DNA of 64,000 bases from Shewanella maritima (GTDB lineage: Bacteria > Pseudomonadota > Gammaproteobacteria > Enterobacterales > Shewanellaceae). The stretch covers positions 2,423,501-2,487,500 of the forward strand of contig NZ_CP036200.1 of assembly GCF_004295345.1 (NCBI RefSeq), read 5' to 3'. The notes below the pieces were generated by a model, which was not told the DNA's origin, did no database searches, and saw nothing but the letters and a program-made list of their open reading frames with translations. Positions 43,740 to 53,495 of this stretch are shown one piece after another; the stretch's first letter is position 1; every line of letters begins with the position of its first letter. The position numbers and the translations under genes were made by a program.

Positions 43740-44213
43740 ATGTTTGATATCCTCATGTACTTATTTGAAAACTATGTTCATAGTGAAGTCGAGCTTTTGG
43801 TTGACGAAGATGAACTAACCAAAGAGTTGACCAAAGCAGGTTTTCATCAGGTAGATATTTTAAAAGCACTTGCCTGGCTTGAGCATCTCGCAAACTTGCA
43901 AGAAGGCGATCAGCCTTACCTTTGCAACCATGACCAACAGTCTTTCCGTATTTATACCAAAGATGAAATGGTCAAGTTAGATGTTGCTTGCCGAGGTTTT
44001 CTATTATTTTTAGAGCAAATCAAGGTGCTTAACGTCGAGTTGCGTGAAATGGTGATTGACCGTGTTATGGAGCTAGATGAGCCTAATTTGGTATTAGAAG
44101 ATCTCAAATGGGTGGTATTGATGGTATTATTCAATGTGCCCGGTAATGAGTCTGCGTATGAGCAAATGGAAGATCTCATCTTCGAGCAACCCGATGGTAG
44201 GTTGCATTCGTAG
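43740..44213 (+). CDS. smg: Smg family protein (DUF494)
   Basis: This acidic 157-residue protein matches Smg, a conserved gammaproteobacterial protein of unknown function encoded next to dprA. It starts [25 protein letters not shown], with [30 protein letters not shown] in the middle and [20 protein letters not shown] near the end. I start at ATG 43740, where GGAG is well placed and the length matches the family; an upstream in-frame start at 43689 would overlap dprA and add 17 residues. Confidence 0.93.
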   Translation: MFDILMYLFENYVHSEVELLVDEDELTKELTKAGFHQVDILKALAWLEHLANLQEGDQPYLCNHDQQSFRIYTKDEMVKLDVACRGFLLFLEQIKVLNVELREMVIDRVMELDEPNLVLEDLKWVVLMVLFNVPGNESAYEQMEDLIFEQPDGRLHS

Positions 44214-44225
44214 CGGTATAAATTG

Positions 44226-44250
44226 AAGGAGGCTTAGCCTCCTTTTTTGA
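44226..44250 (+). terminator. Terminator after smg
   Basis: AAGGAGGC pairs with GCCTCCTT around TTA, followed by TTTT. It closes the dprA-smg unit. Confidence 0.78.
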
Positions 44251-44273
44251 TCGCCATAAGAGGTTGACTGTCG

Positions 44274-44843
44274 ATGTCGAAAATTGATTCACAACTGTTT
44301 ACTGTTCACGAGCATGCGCTTGAGAAAGAGTTTGAGCTTTGCCCAGAGTGTGGCTGCGAGCTGTCGGTTAAGCACAGTAAACATGGTAGCTTTGTTGGTT
44401 GTAATAACTACCCAACCTGCGACTATACTCGACCATTAGTGCATCATGAAGCGATAGAGTCGCAGGTAATAACAGGCTCTCAATGCCCTGAATGTGGTAG
44501 TGAATTAGCTGTAAAATCAGGCCGCTTTGGTATTTTTATTGGCTGTACTAATTATCCAGAATGTCACCATATCGAAAAGCACGACCAGCAACAGCAACAG
44601 CAGCAGGCTGAAATCACTTGCCCACATTGCAAAACGGGTCACATGGAATCGCGCACCAGCCGCTATGGCAAAACCTTTTATTCCTGCAGTGCTTATCCTA
44701 AGTGCAAATTTATTGTAAATTACCCGCCAGTGGCGCAAAGTTGCCCAGACTGTGGCTTTGGGATTTTAGTCGAGCGTAAAACGGCAAGTGGTCACCGCTT
44801 AGAGTGCCCACAGAAAAGTTGTAAATATAAGTTCGCGCTCTAG
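44274..44843 (+). CDS. Topoisomerase-type zinc-finger protein (YrdD-like)
   Basis: The 189-residue protein consists almost wholly of four-cysteine zinc-finger modules like those in the C-terminus of DNA topoisomerase I. The modules begin CPECGCELSVKHSKHGSFVGC, CPECGSELAVKSGRFGIFIGC and CPHCKTGHMESRTSRYGKTFYSC, followed by a last CPDCGFGILVERK and CPQKSC. Such proteins (YrdD in E. coli) bind single-stranded DNA or RNA and sit near tsaC. A QQQQQQQ run separates the second and third modules. No catalytic topoisomerase domain is present, so it is a separate zinc-ribbon protein, not a fragment. Confidence 0.9.
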   Translation: MSKIDSQLFTVHEHALEKEFELCPECGCELSVKHSKHGSFVGCNNYPTCDYTRPLVHHEAIESQVITGSQCPECGSELAVKSGRFGIFIGCTNYPECHHIEKHDQQQQQQQAEITCPHCKTGHMESRTSRYGKTFYSCSAYPKCKFIVNYPPVAQSCPDCGFGILVERKTASGHRLECPQKSCKYKFAL

Positions 44844-45163
44844 CAATTGCTCAGCAAGATTTAAGTTTGCTTTGTTAGGCTTTGCCGCTATCAGATACTC
44901 AACATAAAAGTGTCAGGAGTCAGAATGTGACTCGGATTAGCGTAACCGCATGATTTATTGATTATCGACCAAGCTCTACGGGTAAACGAACTTTGAGAGG
45001 GTGCAAGACGCTGTAAAATCACCCCCAAGGCTAAGTTAGGGGCTTCACTTTAGCATCCCTGCTAAAGAGGCTTGCTTCCTCAAAGCTCATTTATGCCCAT
45101 AAAAAGCGCGCGATACATGTTTATGAACTCGCCCTGTAACTCAAGCATATTTAAGGAACTACT
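44844..45163. other. Non-coding gap with hairpins
   Basis: No gene is seen in 320 bases. Two small stems stand out: GGGTG at 44999-45003 with CACCC at 45020-45024, and CTTTAGC at 45048-45054 with GCTAAAG at 45061-45067. The last part contains the tsaC promoter and ribosome-binding site (AAGGA before ATG 45164). Neither hairpin has a T-tail. A small RNA or a leader element cannot be excluded. Confidence 0.4.
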
Positions 45164-45730
45164 ATGCAACAATTACCACCTTCAGCGGTAAGCGATGTGA
45201 TTGCCAGCGGAGGAGTGATTGCTTATCCAACCGAGGCCGTTTATGGCCTTGGCTGCGACCCAGATAACCCACAAGCGATAGAAAAAGTCTTGCAAGTTAA
45301 ACAGCGTTCCTGGAAAAAGGGGTTGATTTTAGTGGCTGCTGACTTATCGCAATTACAAGGTTATGTTGATTTAACCCAGTTAAGTGATGATCAGCTTAGT
45401 TTCGCCAAGCAAAAATGGCCGGGACCATTTACCTTTGTTATGCCCGTAGGCGACAAAACTCAAGCCTTATTAAAAGGCGAGTTCGACTCTATTGCAGTGC
45501 GCGTGTCTGCTCATCCTGTGGTGCGCGAGATCTGTAACACCATAGGTAAACCTTTAGTTTCCACCAGTGCTAATCTGGCAGGTGAAGATCCGGCTATGTC
45601 GCATCAGCAAGTGCTAGATATATTTAGCGGCAAGATAGATGCTGTGGTGAAAGGTGAGCTGGGTGAGCAAAGACAGCCTTCAACTATTATTGATGCCAGA
45701 ACTGGCGATGTACTTCGAAAGGGAAATTGA
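45164..45730 (+). CDS. tsaC: Threonylcarbamoyl-AMP synthase TsaC (YrdC family)
   Basis: TsaC makes threonylcarbamoyl-adenylate from threonine, bicarbonate and ATP for the t6A37 modification of ANN-decoding tRNAs. The 188-residue protein has GGVIAYPTEAVYGLGCDPDN, the substrate-binding KQRSWKKGLILVAADL, then WPGPFTFVMP, SIAVRVSAHP and PLVSTSANLAGEDPA. It is short and lacks the Sua5 C-terminal domain, as expected for the TsaC/RimN type. hemF starts 4 bases later, so the two probably share a transcript. Confidence 0.96.
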   Translation: MQQLPPSAVSDVIASGGVIAYPTEAVYGLGCDPDNPQAIEKVLQVKQRSWKKGLILVAADLSQLQGYVDLTQLSDDQLSFAKQKWPGPFTFVMPVGDKTQALLKGEFDSIAVRVSAHPVVREICNTIGKPLVSTSANLAGEDPAMSHQQVLDIFSGKIDAVVKGELGEQRQPSTIIDARTGDVLRKGN

Positions 45731-46681
<951 letters not shown>

Positions 46682-46693
46682 TTTAGTATTTCG

Positions 46694-47125
46694 TTACTGA
46701 TTACGCATGTGATCAGCTAACGTCGAAATAGCCTGAATAATCACCTGTTGATGTTCAGGCTTTTTAATATGTATTTCGATGGCCGCCCGCATGCAAATCA
46801 GCCACTGATCACGCATATTTTCGTCAATGGCAAACGGCATGTGTCTTGCTCTTAAAGCAGGATGACCATATTTTTGCTGATATAAGTTAGGGCCGCCCAG
46901 CCAGCCGCTTAAAAACTCATATAGCTTTTGCTCCGACTCAGCGATAGGTGCGCGGTGAATTGCCAGTAGCTCAGCTGTTTCCTTTCTTTGCTGCATTTGT
47001 TGGTAAAACTCATGCGCGATAGCCTTAATTACCTTATCACCGCCAATTACATCATAGGCGTTCGATTGCTCAGGGTGGCGCTCAGTCGAATTGTTGCTAA
47101 CACGTTTTTTTAGCCAGGACAGCAT
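46694..47125 (-). CDS. Group II truncated hemoglobin
   Basis: The about 143-residue protein shows the short 2-on-2 globin pattern: AYDVIGGDKVIKAIAHEFYQQM at helix B/C, then LYEFLSGWLGGPNLYQQKYGHPALRARHMPFAID. The proximal heme histidine is in ARHMPF, and a conserved tryptophan follows in RDQWLICMRAAI, both typical of group II (YjbI-like) globins. Such proteins bind O2 or NO. I start at ATG 47125 (MLSWLKKRV), removing 21 unconserved residues from a longer frame; the ribosome-binding site is weak. It faces hemF end to end, about 12 bases apart, and both relate to heme, though not as one transcript. Confidence 0.84.
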   Translation of the reverse strand: MLSWLKKRVSNNSTERHPEQSNAYDVIGGDKVIKAIAHEFYQQMQQRKETAELLAIHRAPIAESEQKLYEFLSGWLGGPNLYQQKYGHPALRARHMPFAIDENMRDQWLICMRAAIEIHIKKPEHQQVIIQAISTLADHMRNQ

Positions 47126-47289
47126 GGTGATATTCACTGTGGTTATTGTCTTAACCCATATGGTAACAAACCTTAACTTGGCCAACACTGCGAATCGGTT
47201 AACGATTTGAAACTAAATTGTTGTCGGTTGTGGCTATATTTTCAGCGGTAATTTGTTTAGATTAACTGAAAATAATAAGGAGAGCGCTA

Positions 47290-48669
47290 ATGGCCAAATT
47301 CGCCACAACTGCGATAGCTATCGCGGTCAGCTTTGTGATTGCTGGTTGCCAGTCTGAGCAACAGGATGCCAAAGTTACCATCAACAAAAATCCCTACCCG
47401 AGTACTTATAAACCACTTACTAGTGATAGCTTGCTGATCACTAATGCAACCGTATTAACAGGCACAGGTAAGCGACTTGATAATGCTGACGTATTGCTAC
47501 TTGATGGCAAAGTGAAAGCTGTTGGTGTTGATCTTGATGCCCAAGGCGCAAAGACAATTGATGCCAAAGGAAAGTGGGTCACGCCAGGCATTATTGATGT
47601 GCACTCACACCTAGGGGTTTATCCAAGCCCTGGCGCCGAGTCACATAGTGACGGCAACGAAATGACCTCACCAGTTACTGCAGAAGTGTGGGCTGAGCAT
47701 AGCGTGTGGCCGCAAGACCCTGGCTTTAACCAAGCACGTGCTGGTGGTGTGACTACACTGCAAATCTTACCCGGCTCTGCCAACTTAATTGGTGGCCGTG
47801 GTGTGACCTTAAAAAATATGCCAGCTGAGACCATGCAGGCGATGAAGTTTCCTGATGCGCCTTATGGTTTGAAAATGGCCTGTGGTGAGAACCCTAAGAA
47901 GCTTTACGGTAAACGCACTCAAGCACCAATGACGCGTATGGGTAACATGGCTGGTTATCGTCAGGCCTTTATTGAAGCTACAGAATATAAGCGCGCATGG
48001 GATAAATATGAGGTTGATTACGCTAAAGGTTTAAACCCAACAGCACCTGAGCGCGACTTAACCTTAGACACCTTAAAAGGGGTGTTAGATGGCGAGATTA
48101 TGATCCACAATCACTGCTATAAAGCAGAAGAAATGGCGATGATGATCGATTTAGGTAAAGAGTTTGGTTATCACTCCGGCACCTTCCATCATGCTATTGA
48201 AGCCTACAAGATTGCCGACTTACTGGGTGAAAACGGCAACTGCGCTGCGATGTGGCCTGATTGGTGGGGTTTCAAAATGGAGGCTTACGACACGGTTCTA
48301 GAAAACGTAGCCATTGTTGATGCAGCGAAAAACTCTTGCGCCATTGTTCATTCAGACTCAGCAACTACCATTCAGCGTCTAAACCAAGAAACAGCCAAGA
48401 TCATGGCAAGTGCCAATGCCAATGGTTTTAACTACACACCGGAATATGTGATTAGTTGGATCACCTCTAATGCTGCTAAATCCCTAGGTATTGCAGACAA
48501 AGTGGGCTCACTTGAGGCTGGTAAAAACGCCGATGTGGTGATTTGGAATCAAAACCCGTTTAGCGTTTATGCTCAAGCAGAGCAGGTATTTATTGATGGT
48601 GCTAAGGTTTACGACCGCTTTGATGAAGCCTATCAAGCTAAAAGTGATTTCATGCTAGGTCAGCAATAA
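47290..48669 (+). CDS. Amidohydrolase lipoprotein
   Basis: The 459-residue protein starts with a lipoprotein signal (AIAIAVSFVIAGCQSE), where the lipobox VIAGC predicts lipidation of cysteine 20. Its amidohydrolase TIM barrel shows the first metal pair in IDVHSHLGVYPSPG, then HNHCYKAEEM, HSGTFHHAIE and HSDSATTIQRL. It ends with the usual KVGSLEAGKNADVVIWNQNPF, the second beta-sandwich strand. It resembles the imidazolonepropionase-like/isoaspartyl or prolidase-like branch, which hydrolyses peptide or amide bonds; the substrate is unknown. It is followed after 11 bases by a second family member, and both likely act in the periplasm. Confidence 0.88.
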   Translation: MAKFATTAIAIAVSFVIAGCQSEQQDAKVTINKNPYPSTYKPLTSDSLLITNATVLTGTGKRLDNADVLLLDGKVKAVGVDLDAQGAKTIDAKGKWVTPGIIDVHSHLGVYPSPGAESHSDGNEMTSPVTAEVWAEHSVWPQDPGFNQARAGGVTTLQILPGSANLIGGRGVTLKNMPAETMQAMKFPDAPYGLKMACGENPKKLYGKRTQAPMTRMGNMAGYRQAFIEATEYKRAWDKYEVDYAKGLNPTAPERDLTLDTLKGVLDGEIMIHNHCYKAEEMAMMIDLGKEFGYHSGTFHHAIEAYKIADLLGENGNCAAMWPDWWGFKMEAYDTVLENVAIVDAAKNSCAIVHSDSATTIQRLNQETAKIMASANANGFNYTPEYVISWITSNAAKSLGIADKVGSLEAGKNADVVIWNQNPFSVYAQAEQVFIDGAKVYDRFDEAYQAKSDFMLGQQ

Positions 48670-48680
48670 GGAGCAAGGCA

Positions 48681-49919
48681 ATGACTAAGATTAATCAATC
48701 ATTACTTGCGCTGGCAATTACTGCAAGTACCTCAAGTGTTGCACTGGCTGAAAGTGTGGCTATCACTAATGTGCAGTTACACACTGCATCAGCACAAGGT
48801 GTGTTGGAAGATGCCACAGTGGTGTTTGTTGACGGCAAGATCAGCGCAATTAACCCAGCCGCGGTTTCGGCAGAGACCATTATTGATGGTAAAGGCAAGG
48901 TGCTAACACCAGGCTTTATTAGTACGATGAACACAGTTGGCCTAGTGGAAGTTGGTCAAGAAAAGGATTCGCGAGACACTGGCGATGAGCGCGCTGGCAT
49001 GACGTTTGACCCAAGCCTGGCTTACAACCCAAAAAGCACCACTATCGCTTTTGCCCGCAAAGGCGGTTTAACCACTAGCGTAGTCTCAGCTGATGGCGGC
49101 GAAGATATTTTTGCTGGGCAGACTTTTGTCGCAAAAATGAGCGGCGACTGGGATAGCGTTATTTCAACTCATGGCGCGCTGTTTGTAACCTTAGGTGCTG
49201 AACATGATGGCTCGCGAGCAGTGGGGATGCAAACGCTTAGCGCTAAGCTGGAAGAAACCCAAAAAGCGCTATCGTCTGCAAACAAAGGTGAAGCCGAAGA
49301 AGATACCGAGTTAGACAAAGAAGCCGTTGTTCTTAATGCTGTGCTTGCAAGCGAAAAAGCACTCGTTGTACAAGTCGACCGCGCCAGCGACATCATGCAA
49401 TTGCTCAAGCTTAAGAAGCAATACGGCATTGATTTAGTGCTAGTTGGCGCCGCTGATGCTGCAAGTGTTGCAGAGCATATTGCCAAGGCAGATGTACCTG
49501 TGCTGATTGATGCCATGCGTAACCTACCTGAGAGTTTTGACTCACTACATAACTCACTTGATAACGCCGCTAAGCTGACACAAGCTGGAGTCAAAGTGGT
49601 GTTGACCACAGGCGGAGCACACTCGGTTTACGGTTTGCGTTATGCGGCAGGTAATGCCGTGGCAAATGGCATGGATTACCAAGCTGCACTGAAATCGGTC
49701 ACCATAAATGCTGCACAAGTGTTCGATATTGAGGCCGGTGAGGTTGCGGTAGGCAAACGCGCGGATTTAGTGTTGTGGAGTGGCGATCCTTTTGAGTACT
49801 CTACTCAAGTTGAAGCTATGTGGATTGGCGGCGAAGCGCAGTCGATGCAAAGCCGTTTAGATAAGTTACGTGATCGCTATCTGACACAATCAGACATGCC
49901 GCGAGCCTATTCTAAATAG
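48681..49919 (+). CDS. Amidohydrolase-like protein, probably inactive
   Basis: The 412-residue protein has a cleavable signal peptide (SLLALAITASTSSVALA) and the general amidohydrolase fold: VLTPGFISTMNTVGLVEVGQ at the first strand, then VVLTTGGAHSVYGLRYAAGNAVANG and EAGEVAVGKRADLVLWSGDPFEYST at the end. The HxH metal pair expected after the first strand is replaced by MNT, and the other histidine ligands seen in its neighbour are missing or moved. It therefore probably cannot bind the catalytic metals. It is 11 bases after the active-looking lipoprotein amidohydrolase, so it may form a regulatory or structural partner of it. Confidence 0.85.
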   Translation: MTKINQSLLALAITASTSSVALAESVAITNVQLHTASAQGVLEDATVVFVDGKISAINPAAVSAETIIDGKGKVLTPGFISTMNTVGLVEVGQEKDSRDTGDERAGMTFDPSLAYNPKSTTIAFARKGGLTTSVVSADGGEDIFAGQTFVAKMSGDWDSVISTHGALFVTLGAEHDGSRAVGMQTLSAKLEETQKALSSANKGEAEEDTELDKEAVVLNAVLASEKALVVQVDRASDIMQLLKLKKQYGIDLVLVGAADAASVAEHIAKADVPVLIDAMRNLPESFDSLHNSLDNAAKLTQAGVKVVLTTGGAHSVYGLRYAAGNAVANGMDYQAALKSVTINAAQVFDIEAGEVAVGKRADLVLWSGDPFEYSTQVEAMWIGGEAQSMQSRLDKLRDRYLTQSDMPRAYSK

Positions 49920-49994
49920 CAGCAAGTAACACAAGCTAAAGTGACGTAAACCAAGTGACATAAACCAAAGCAACACAAGTAAACAGGAACATGC

Positions 49995-50822
49995 ATGACC
50001 GCAAAATATGCCGTATTTGGTAACCCTATCGCGCAAAGTAAATCGCCTTTTATTCATGGTGATTTTGCCAAGCAAACTGGGCAAGATATTAGTTATCAAG
50101 CGATTTTTGCCGAGGTTGATGCTTTTCCTGAGGCTTTAGCTGAGTTTTGGCAGCAAGGTGGTGTAGGCGCCAATGTGACAGCACCTTTTAAGCAGCAAGC
50201 CTTTGAGCTTAGTGACGAGCTTAGCGAATTAGCTAAGCTCTCAGGTGCGGTCAACACACTGATTAGGTTAGATAACGGCCGAGTGCGCGGCGACAATACT
50301 GATGGAGTAGGCCTAGTAACCGATCTTGAGGCGCACTTTGGTGAGCTTAACGGTCGCTCTGTCCTATTAGTTGGTGCTGGTGGTGCGGCGCGAGGCTGCA
50401 TTAAGCCCTTGTTAGATGCTGGTGCACAGATCGTTATTTGCAATCGCACCCACGCAAAGGCGCAGTCGCTAGCTGAGTTATTTGCCGACTATGGTGAAGT
50501 TAAGGCTGTTGCTATCGATGATTTAGCTGATAACGCTGGTTATGACATCGTCATTAACTCGACCTCAGCCGGACTTGCTGGTGGGTTAATTGCGCTACCA
50601 AGCTCGATTATTGGTAAGCAAACCCATTGTTATGATATGACCTATAGCGCAGAGCAAACCGTGTTTAACCAATGGGCACAGCAAGCTGGTGCTAAAAAGG
50701 TGGCTGATGGACTAGGAATGCTGGTTGGTCAAGCCGCGCAAAGCTTTTACCTGTGGCGCGCGGTAAAGCCCGATGTCAGCGTGACTATGGCGAAACTTCG
50801 TGAGCTGCTAAGTCGTGGTTAA
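49995..50822 (+). CDS. aroE: Shikimate dehydrogenase
   Basis: AroE reduces 3-dehydroshikimate to shikimate with NADPH in aromatic amino-acid synthesis. The 275-residue protein has YAVFGNPIAQSKSPFIHG, the substrate site GVGANVTAPFKQQAF, DNTDGVGLVTDLE, and the dinucleotide motif LLVGAGGAARGCIKPLL near residue 130 followed by CNRTHAKA. It ends with GLGMLVGQAAQSFYLWRAV. A small DUF1488 gene follows after 36 bases, a pairing common in this group. Confidence 0.97.
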   Translation: MTAKYAVFGNPIAQSKSPFIHGDFAKQTGQDISYQAIFAEVDAFPEALAEFWQQGGVGANVTAPFKQQAFELSDELSELAKLSGAVNTLIRLDNGRVRGDNTDGVGLVTDLEAHFGELNGRSVLLVGAGGAARGCIKPLLDAGAQIVICNRTHAKAQSLAELFADYGEVKAVAIDDLADNAGYDIVINSTSAGLAGGLIALPSSIIGKQTHCYDMTYSAEQTVFNQWAQQAGAKKVADGLGMLVGQAAQSFYLWRAVKPDVSVTMAKLRELLSRG

Positions 50823-50858
50823 GCCGTTAGCTATTAATAATCAGCAGATAAGAGCAAT

Positions 50859-51134
50859 ATGAACCAAGCAATTCAGTTCGATAATGAGCTAACCATCATT
50901 GATAACTCAGTGCGCTTTAATGCCCAGCAACAAGGGCAAGTGTTGGTGTGTGTGGTGAGCTTTGCTGATCTTCAAGCGTTAAATCAACAGCTTAATTATG
51001 CCAATGAGGTTGTATCGTCAGAGAATGCGCTGCAAGTGTTTGAGTCATTAAGGTTCGATATTGAAGAACTCGCCGAACAGCAAATTCTTGATGAGCAAGT
51101 GAATGGACAAGGCGAGGTACATATCAGCGCATAG
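50859..51134 (+). CDS. DUF1488 family protein
   Basis: The 91-residue acidic protein has no known function. Its pattern (FDNELTIIDNSVRFNAQQQG, then VVSFADLQALN and FESLRFDIEELAEQQI) fits the DUF1488 family, which is often encoded beside aroE in gammaproteobacteria. It has no signal peptide or membrane segment, so it is cytosolic. A terminator follows about 25 bases later. Confidence 0.78.
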   Translation: MNQAIQFDNELTIIDNSVRFNAQQQGQVLVCVVSFADLQALNQQLNYANEVVSSENALQVFESLRFDIEELAEQQILDEQVNGQGEVHISA

Positions 51135-51155
51135 GGAGCTAGGGCTTCGTTATTA

Positions 51156-51184
51156 AAAAAGTCACCGATTCCGGTGACTTTTTG
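51156..51184 (+). terminator. Terminator after DUF1488 gene
   Basis: GTCACCG pairs with CGGTGAC around ATTC, flanked by A5 and T5. Confidence 0.82.
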
Positions 51185-51227
51185 CATTTAGGACATATCG
51201 TAACTAGTTGTTTAGTGCTGTTAGCAA

Positions 51228-51776
51228 CTAGTCGTTTGTTAGCTCTTCTATATATTCATTTTTTAAACGCACATAGTTATCGGCTGATTGAGGTAAAAAT
51301 GCCAGTTCTGCTTCGGTCAGTGGGCGCGCTTGTTTACACGGATTGCCGACATATAAATAGCCACTTTTTAGCGTCTTATTTGGCGGGACTACGCTGCCTG
51401 CGGCGACGATGACATCATCCTCTACCGTTACGCCGTCAATAATAACAGCGCCCATACCAATCAATACTCGGTTGCCAATCTTGCAGCCGTGAAGCATAGC
51501 TTTGTGGCCTATGGTGACATCATCACCAATAATCAGCGGAAAGCCCTCTGGGTTTGATGGCGACTTGCGGGTGACGTGCAATACTGTGCCGTCTTGTACG
51601 TTACTACGCTCGCCAATGCGAATGATGTTGACGTCACCGCGCGCGGCAACTAATGGCCAAATGCTGGCATCTTTGGCGAGATGAATATCACCAACGAGAA
51701 CGCTGGCTTCATCAACGTAAACACTGGGATCGATTGTTGGAGTAATACCCTTGTAGGCACGAACTGACTGTGACAT
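51228..51776 (-). CDS. Gamma-carbonic anhydrase family protein (YrdA-like)
   Basis: The 182-residue protein folds as a left-handed beta-helix of hexapeptide repeats, seen from DPSVYVDEASVLVGDIHLAK onward. It keeps the histidines that bind zinc or iron in gamma-carbonic anhydrases (VLHVTRK, GHKAMLHGCKIGN). Members such as E. coli YrdA and CaiE relatives are trimers. Some are true carbonic anhydrases and others have unknown substrates. Its location near aroE and tsaC matches the yrd region of enterobacteria. Confidence 0.9.
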   Translation of the reverse strand: MSQSVRAYKGITPTIDPSVYVDEASVLVGDIHLAKDASIWPLVAARGDVNIIRIGERSNVQDGTVLHVTRKSPSNPEGFPLIIGDDVTIGHKAMLHGCKIGNRVLIGMGAVIIDGVTVEDDVIVAAGSVVPPNKTLKSGYLYVGNPCKQARPLTEAELAFLPQSADNYVRLKNEYIEELTND

Positions 51777-51946
51777 TTGATTTCCTTATAAGCGCACGAG
51801 CTATACTTGGTTGCAGAATATAACATGATTGGCCGGTTAATGAGCTTATCCTTTAGTTTGTGGTGTGGGATCTGTTTCTTGTCATGTTTATTGATTAAAC
51901 TAGCCGCAATTAGCGCAAGCACATTTTTAACTAGGTTAAGTGGTTT

Positions 51947-53113
51947 ATGAAGATAGTTATCGCCGGTACAGGTTATGTCGGCTTATCAAACGCGATTATT
52001 TTGTCGCAGCATAATGAAGTTGTTGCCTTGGATATTAATCCAAAGCGCGTTGAGCAGCTGAATAATCGTATTTCGCCAATTGTTGATAAAGAAGCGGAAG
52101 ACTTCCTCAATACAAAAACGCTTAACCTAATTGCGACCCTGGATAAGCAGCAGGCTATCACAGGTGCCGATTACGTTATCGTAGCAACACCAACTGACTA
52201 TGACCCTGAAACCAACTACTTCAATACAAAGTCAGTTGAGTCTGTGATTGAAGATGTGATTGCGATTAACCCGCAAGCGACTATCGTGATTAAATCGACT
52301 GTGCCAGTTGGTTACACAAAATCACTTAAAGGAAAGCTGGGTCATGACAACATCATTTTCTCACCAGAGTTCTTGCGCGAAGGGCGTGCGGTACACGATA
52401 ACTTGTTCCCATCACGTATTGTGATTGGTGAGCGTTCAAAACGTGCTGAAGTTTTTGCTAACTTGCTGGTGGAAGGCGCAATCAAAAAAGATGTGCCTGT
52501 GCTATTTACTGATGATACGGAAGCAGAAGCCATTAAGCTGTTTTCTAATACTTATCTGGCCATGCGCGTGGCATACTTTAATGAGCTAGATACCTATGCT
52601 GAAACCCATGGTTTGTCATCAAGACAAATAATCGAAGGTGTTGGTTTAGACCCTCGCATTGGCTCGCACTATAACAATCCATCATTTGGTTATGGTGGTT
52701 ACTGCCTGCCTAAAGATACCAAGCAACTTTTGGCTAACTACCAGGATGTGCCAAACAACATTATCGGCGCAATTGTGGATGCTAATACCACTCGTAAAGA
52801 CTTTATTGCTAACGCGATTCTAAAGCGTAACCCAGAGACGGTTGGTCTATATCGATTAATCATGAAGTCAGGTTCTGATAACTTCCGTGCATCGTCTATT
52901 CTCGGCATTATGAAGCGCATTAAAGCCAAGGGCATTAACGTGGTGATCTATGAGCCGGTTATGGAAGAAGATAGCTACTTTAATTCGCCGCTTATTCGTG
53001 ATGTCGATGAGTTTAAGAAGATGTCTAATGTGATTGTGTCTAATCGTATGATGGAAGAGCTGCTGGATGTTGAAGATAAAGTCTATACCCGAGATTTGTT
53101 CGGCTCAGACTAG
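51947..53113 (+). CDS. ugd: UDP-glucose 6-dehydrogenase
   Basis: Ugd oxidises UDP-glucose twice with NAD+ to UDP-glucuronate, the entry substrate for the L-Ara4N pathway. The 388-residue protein has the N-terminal Rossmann motif [17 protein letters not shown], then [35 protein letters not shown] and the catalytic cysteine in [14 protein letters not shown]. Its length is that of the short bacterial form (also called PmrE in polymyxin-resistance work). It faces the arn operon tail to tail, so pathway supply and use are physically linked though separately transcribed. Confidence 0.95.
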   Translation: MKIVIAGTGYVGLSNAIILSQHNEVVALDINPKRVEQLNNRISPIVDKEAEDFLNTKTLNLIATLDKQQAITGADYVIVATPTDYDPETNYFNTKSVESVIEDVIAINPQATIVIKSTVPVGYTKSLKGKLGHDNIIFSPEFLREGRAVHDNLFPSRIVIGERSKRAEVFANLLVEGAIKKDVPVLFTDDTEAEAIKLFSNTYLAMRVAYFNELDTYAETHGLSSRQIIEGVGLDPRIGSHYNNPSFGYGGYCLPKDTKQLLANYQDVPNNIIGAIVDANTTRKDFIANAILKRNPETVGLYRLIMKSGSDNFRASSILGIMKRIKAKGINVVIYEPVMEEDSYFNSPLIRDVDEFKKMSNVIVSNRMMEELLDVEDKVYTRDLFGSD

Positions 53114-53157
53114 TCTTGTTAATTCCTGAATGCAGGAATCAAGATTCCACCTCATAA

Positions 53158-53190
53158 CAAAACGCACCCGATTAGTGGGTGCGTTTTTTT
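53158..53190 (+). terminator. Terminator after ugd
   Basis: AACGCACCC pairs with GGGTGCGTT, followed by TTTTTT. A smaller stem, TTCCTG / CAGGAA, precedes it at 53123-53138. Confidence 0.85.
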
Positions 53191-53299
53191 AGCTTCAACC
53201 ACCTTTTTAGGTTGGCAATTATAATTCAATTAGGTTTGCCTGAAACTTCTAGTTTTTCCAGATTTAGCAGCTCTCATATTTCGCCCACGTTACAATGAA

Positions 53300-53369
53300 A
53301 TTTAAAGCTCGTCGTGAACACTTCCTTGTGGACTCGAAGAAAACATCCTTGTTTTCAACGGCTTTAAAT
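53300..53369. repeat. Structured palindromic element
   Basis: ATTTAAAGC at 53300-53308 pairs perfectly with GCTTTAAAT at 53361-53369. Inside lies a second perfect stem, GAAAACA (53339-53345) with TGTTTTC (53350-53356). The element is non-coding, lies between the ugd and arnF terminators, and has the look of a dispersed palindromic repeat or a small structured RNA. Confidence 0.5.
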
Positions 53370-53432
53370 GTCATCGCAACTACATGCTTTAACTTTAGCT
53401 GTTTAGACTTTGTTCCCTTCTAGGAAGTTAAC

Positions 53433-53467
53433 AAAAACCTCCTGCTTCTTCAGAAGGTGGTTTTTTT
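53433..53467 (-). terminator. Terminator after arnF
   Basis: CTTCT / AGAAG with outer AACC / GGTT forms an imperfect stem flanked by A5 and T7. It lies about 30 bases past the leftward arnF stop. Confidence 0.65.
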
Positions 53468-53495
53468 ACTTATGATGGTGTTCGAAGTTATCAGC

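Noticed and set aside
49169..49609. 146-residue minus-strand frame opposite the second amidohydrolase
   Set aside because: Serine/alanine-rich composition typical of an antisense shadow; no start signal or domain.
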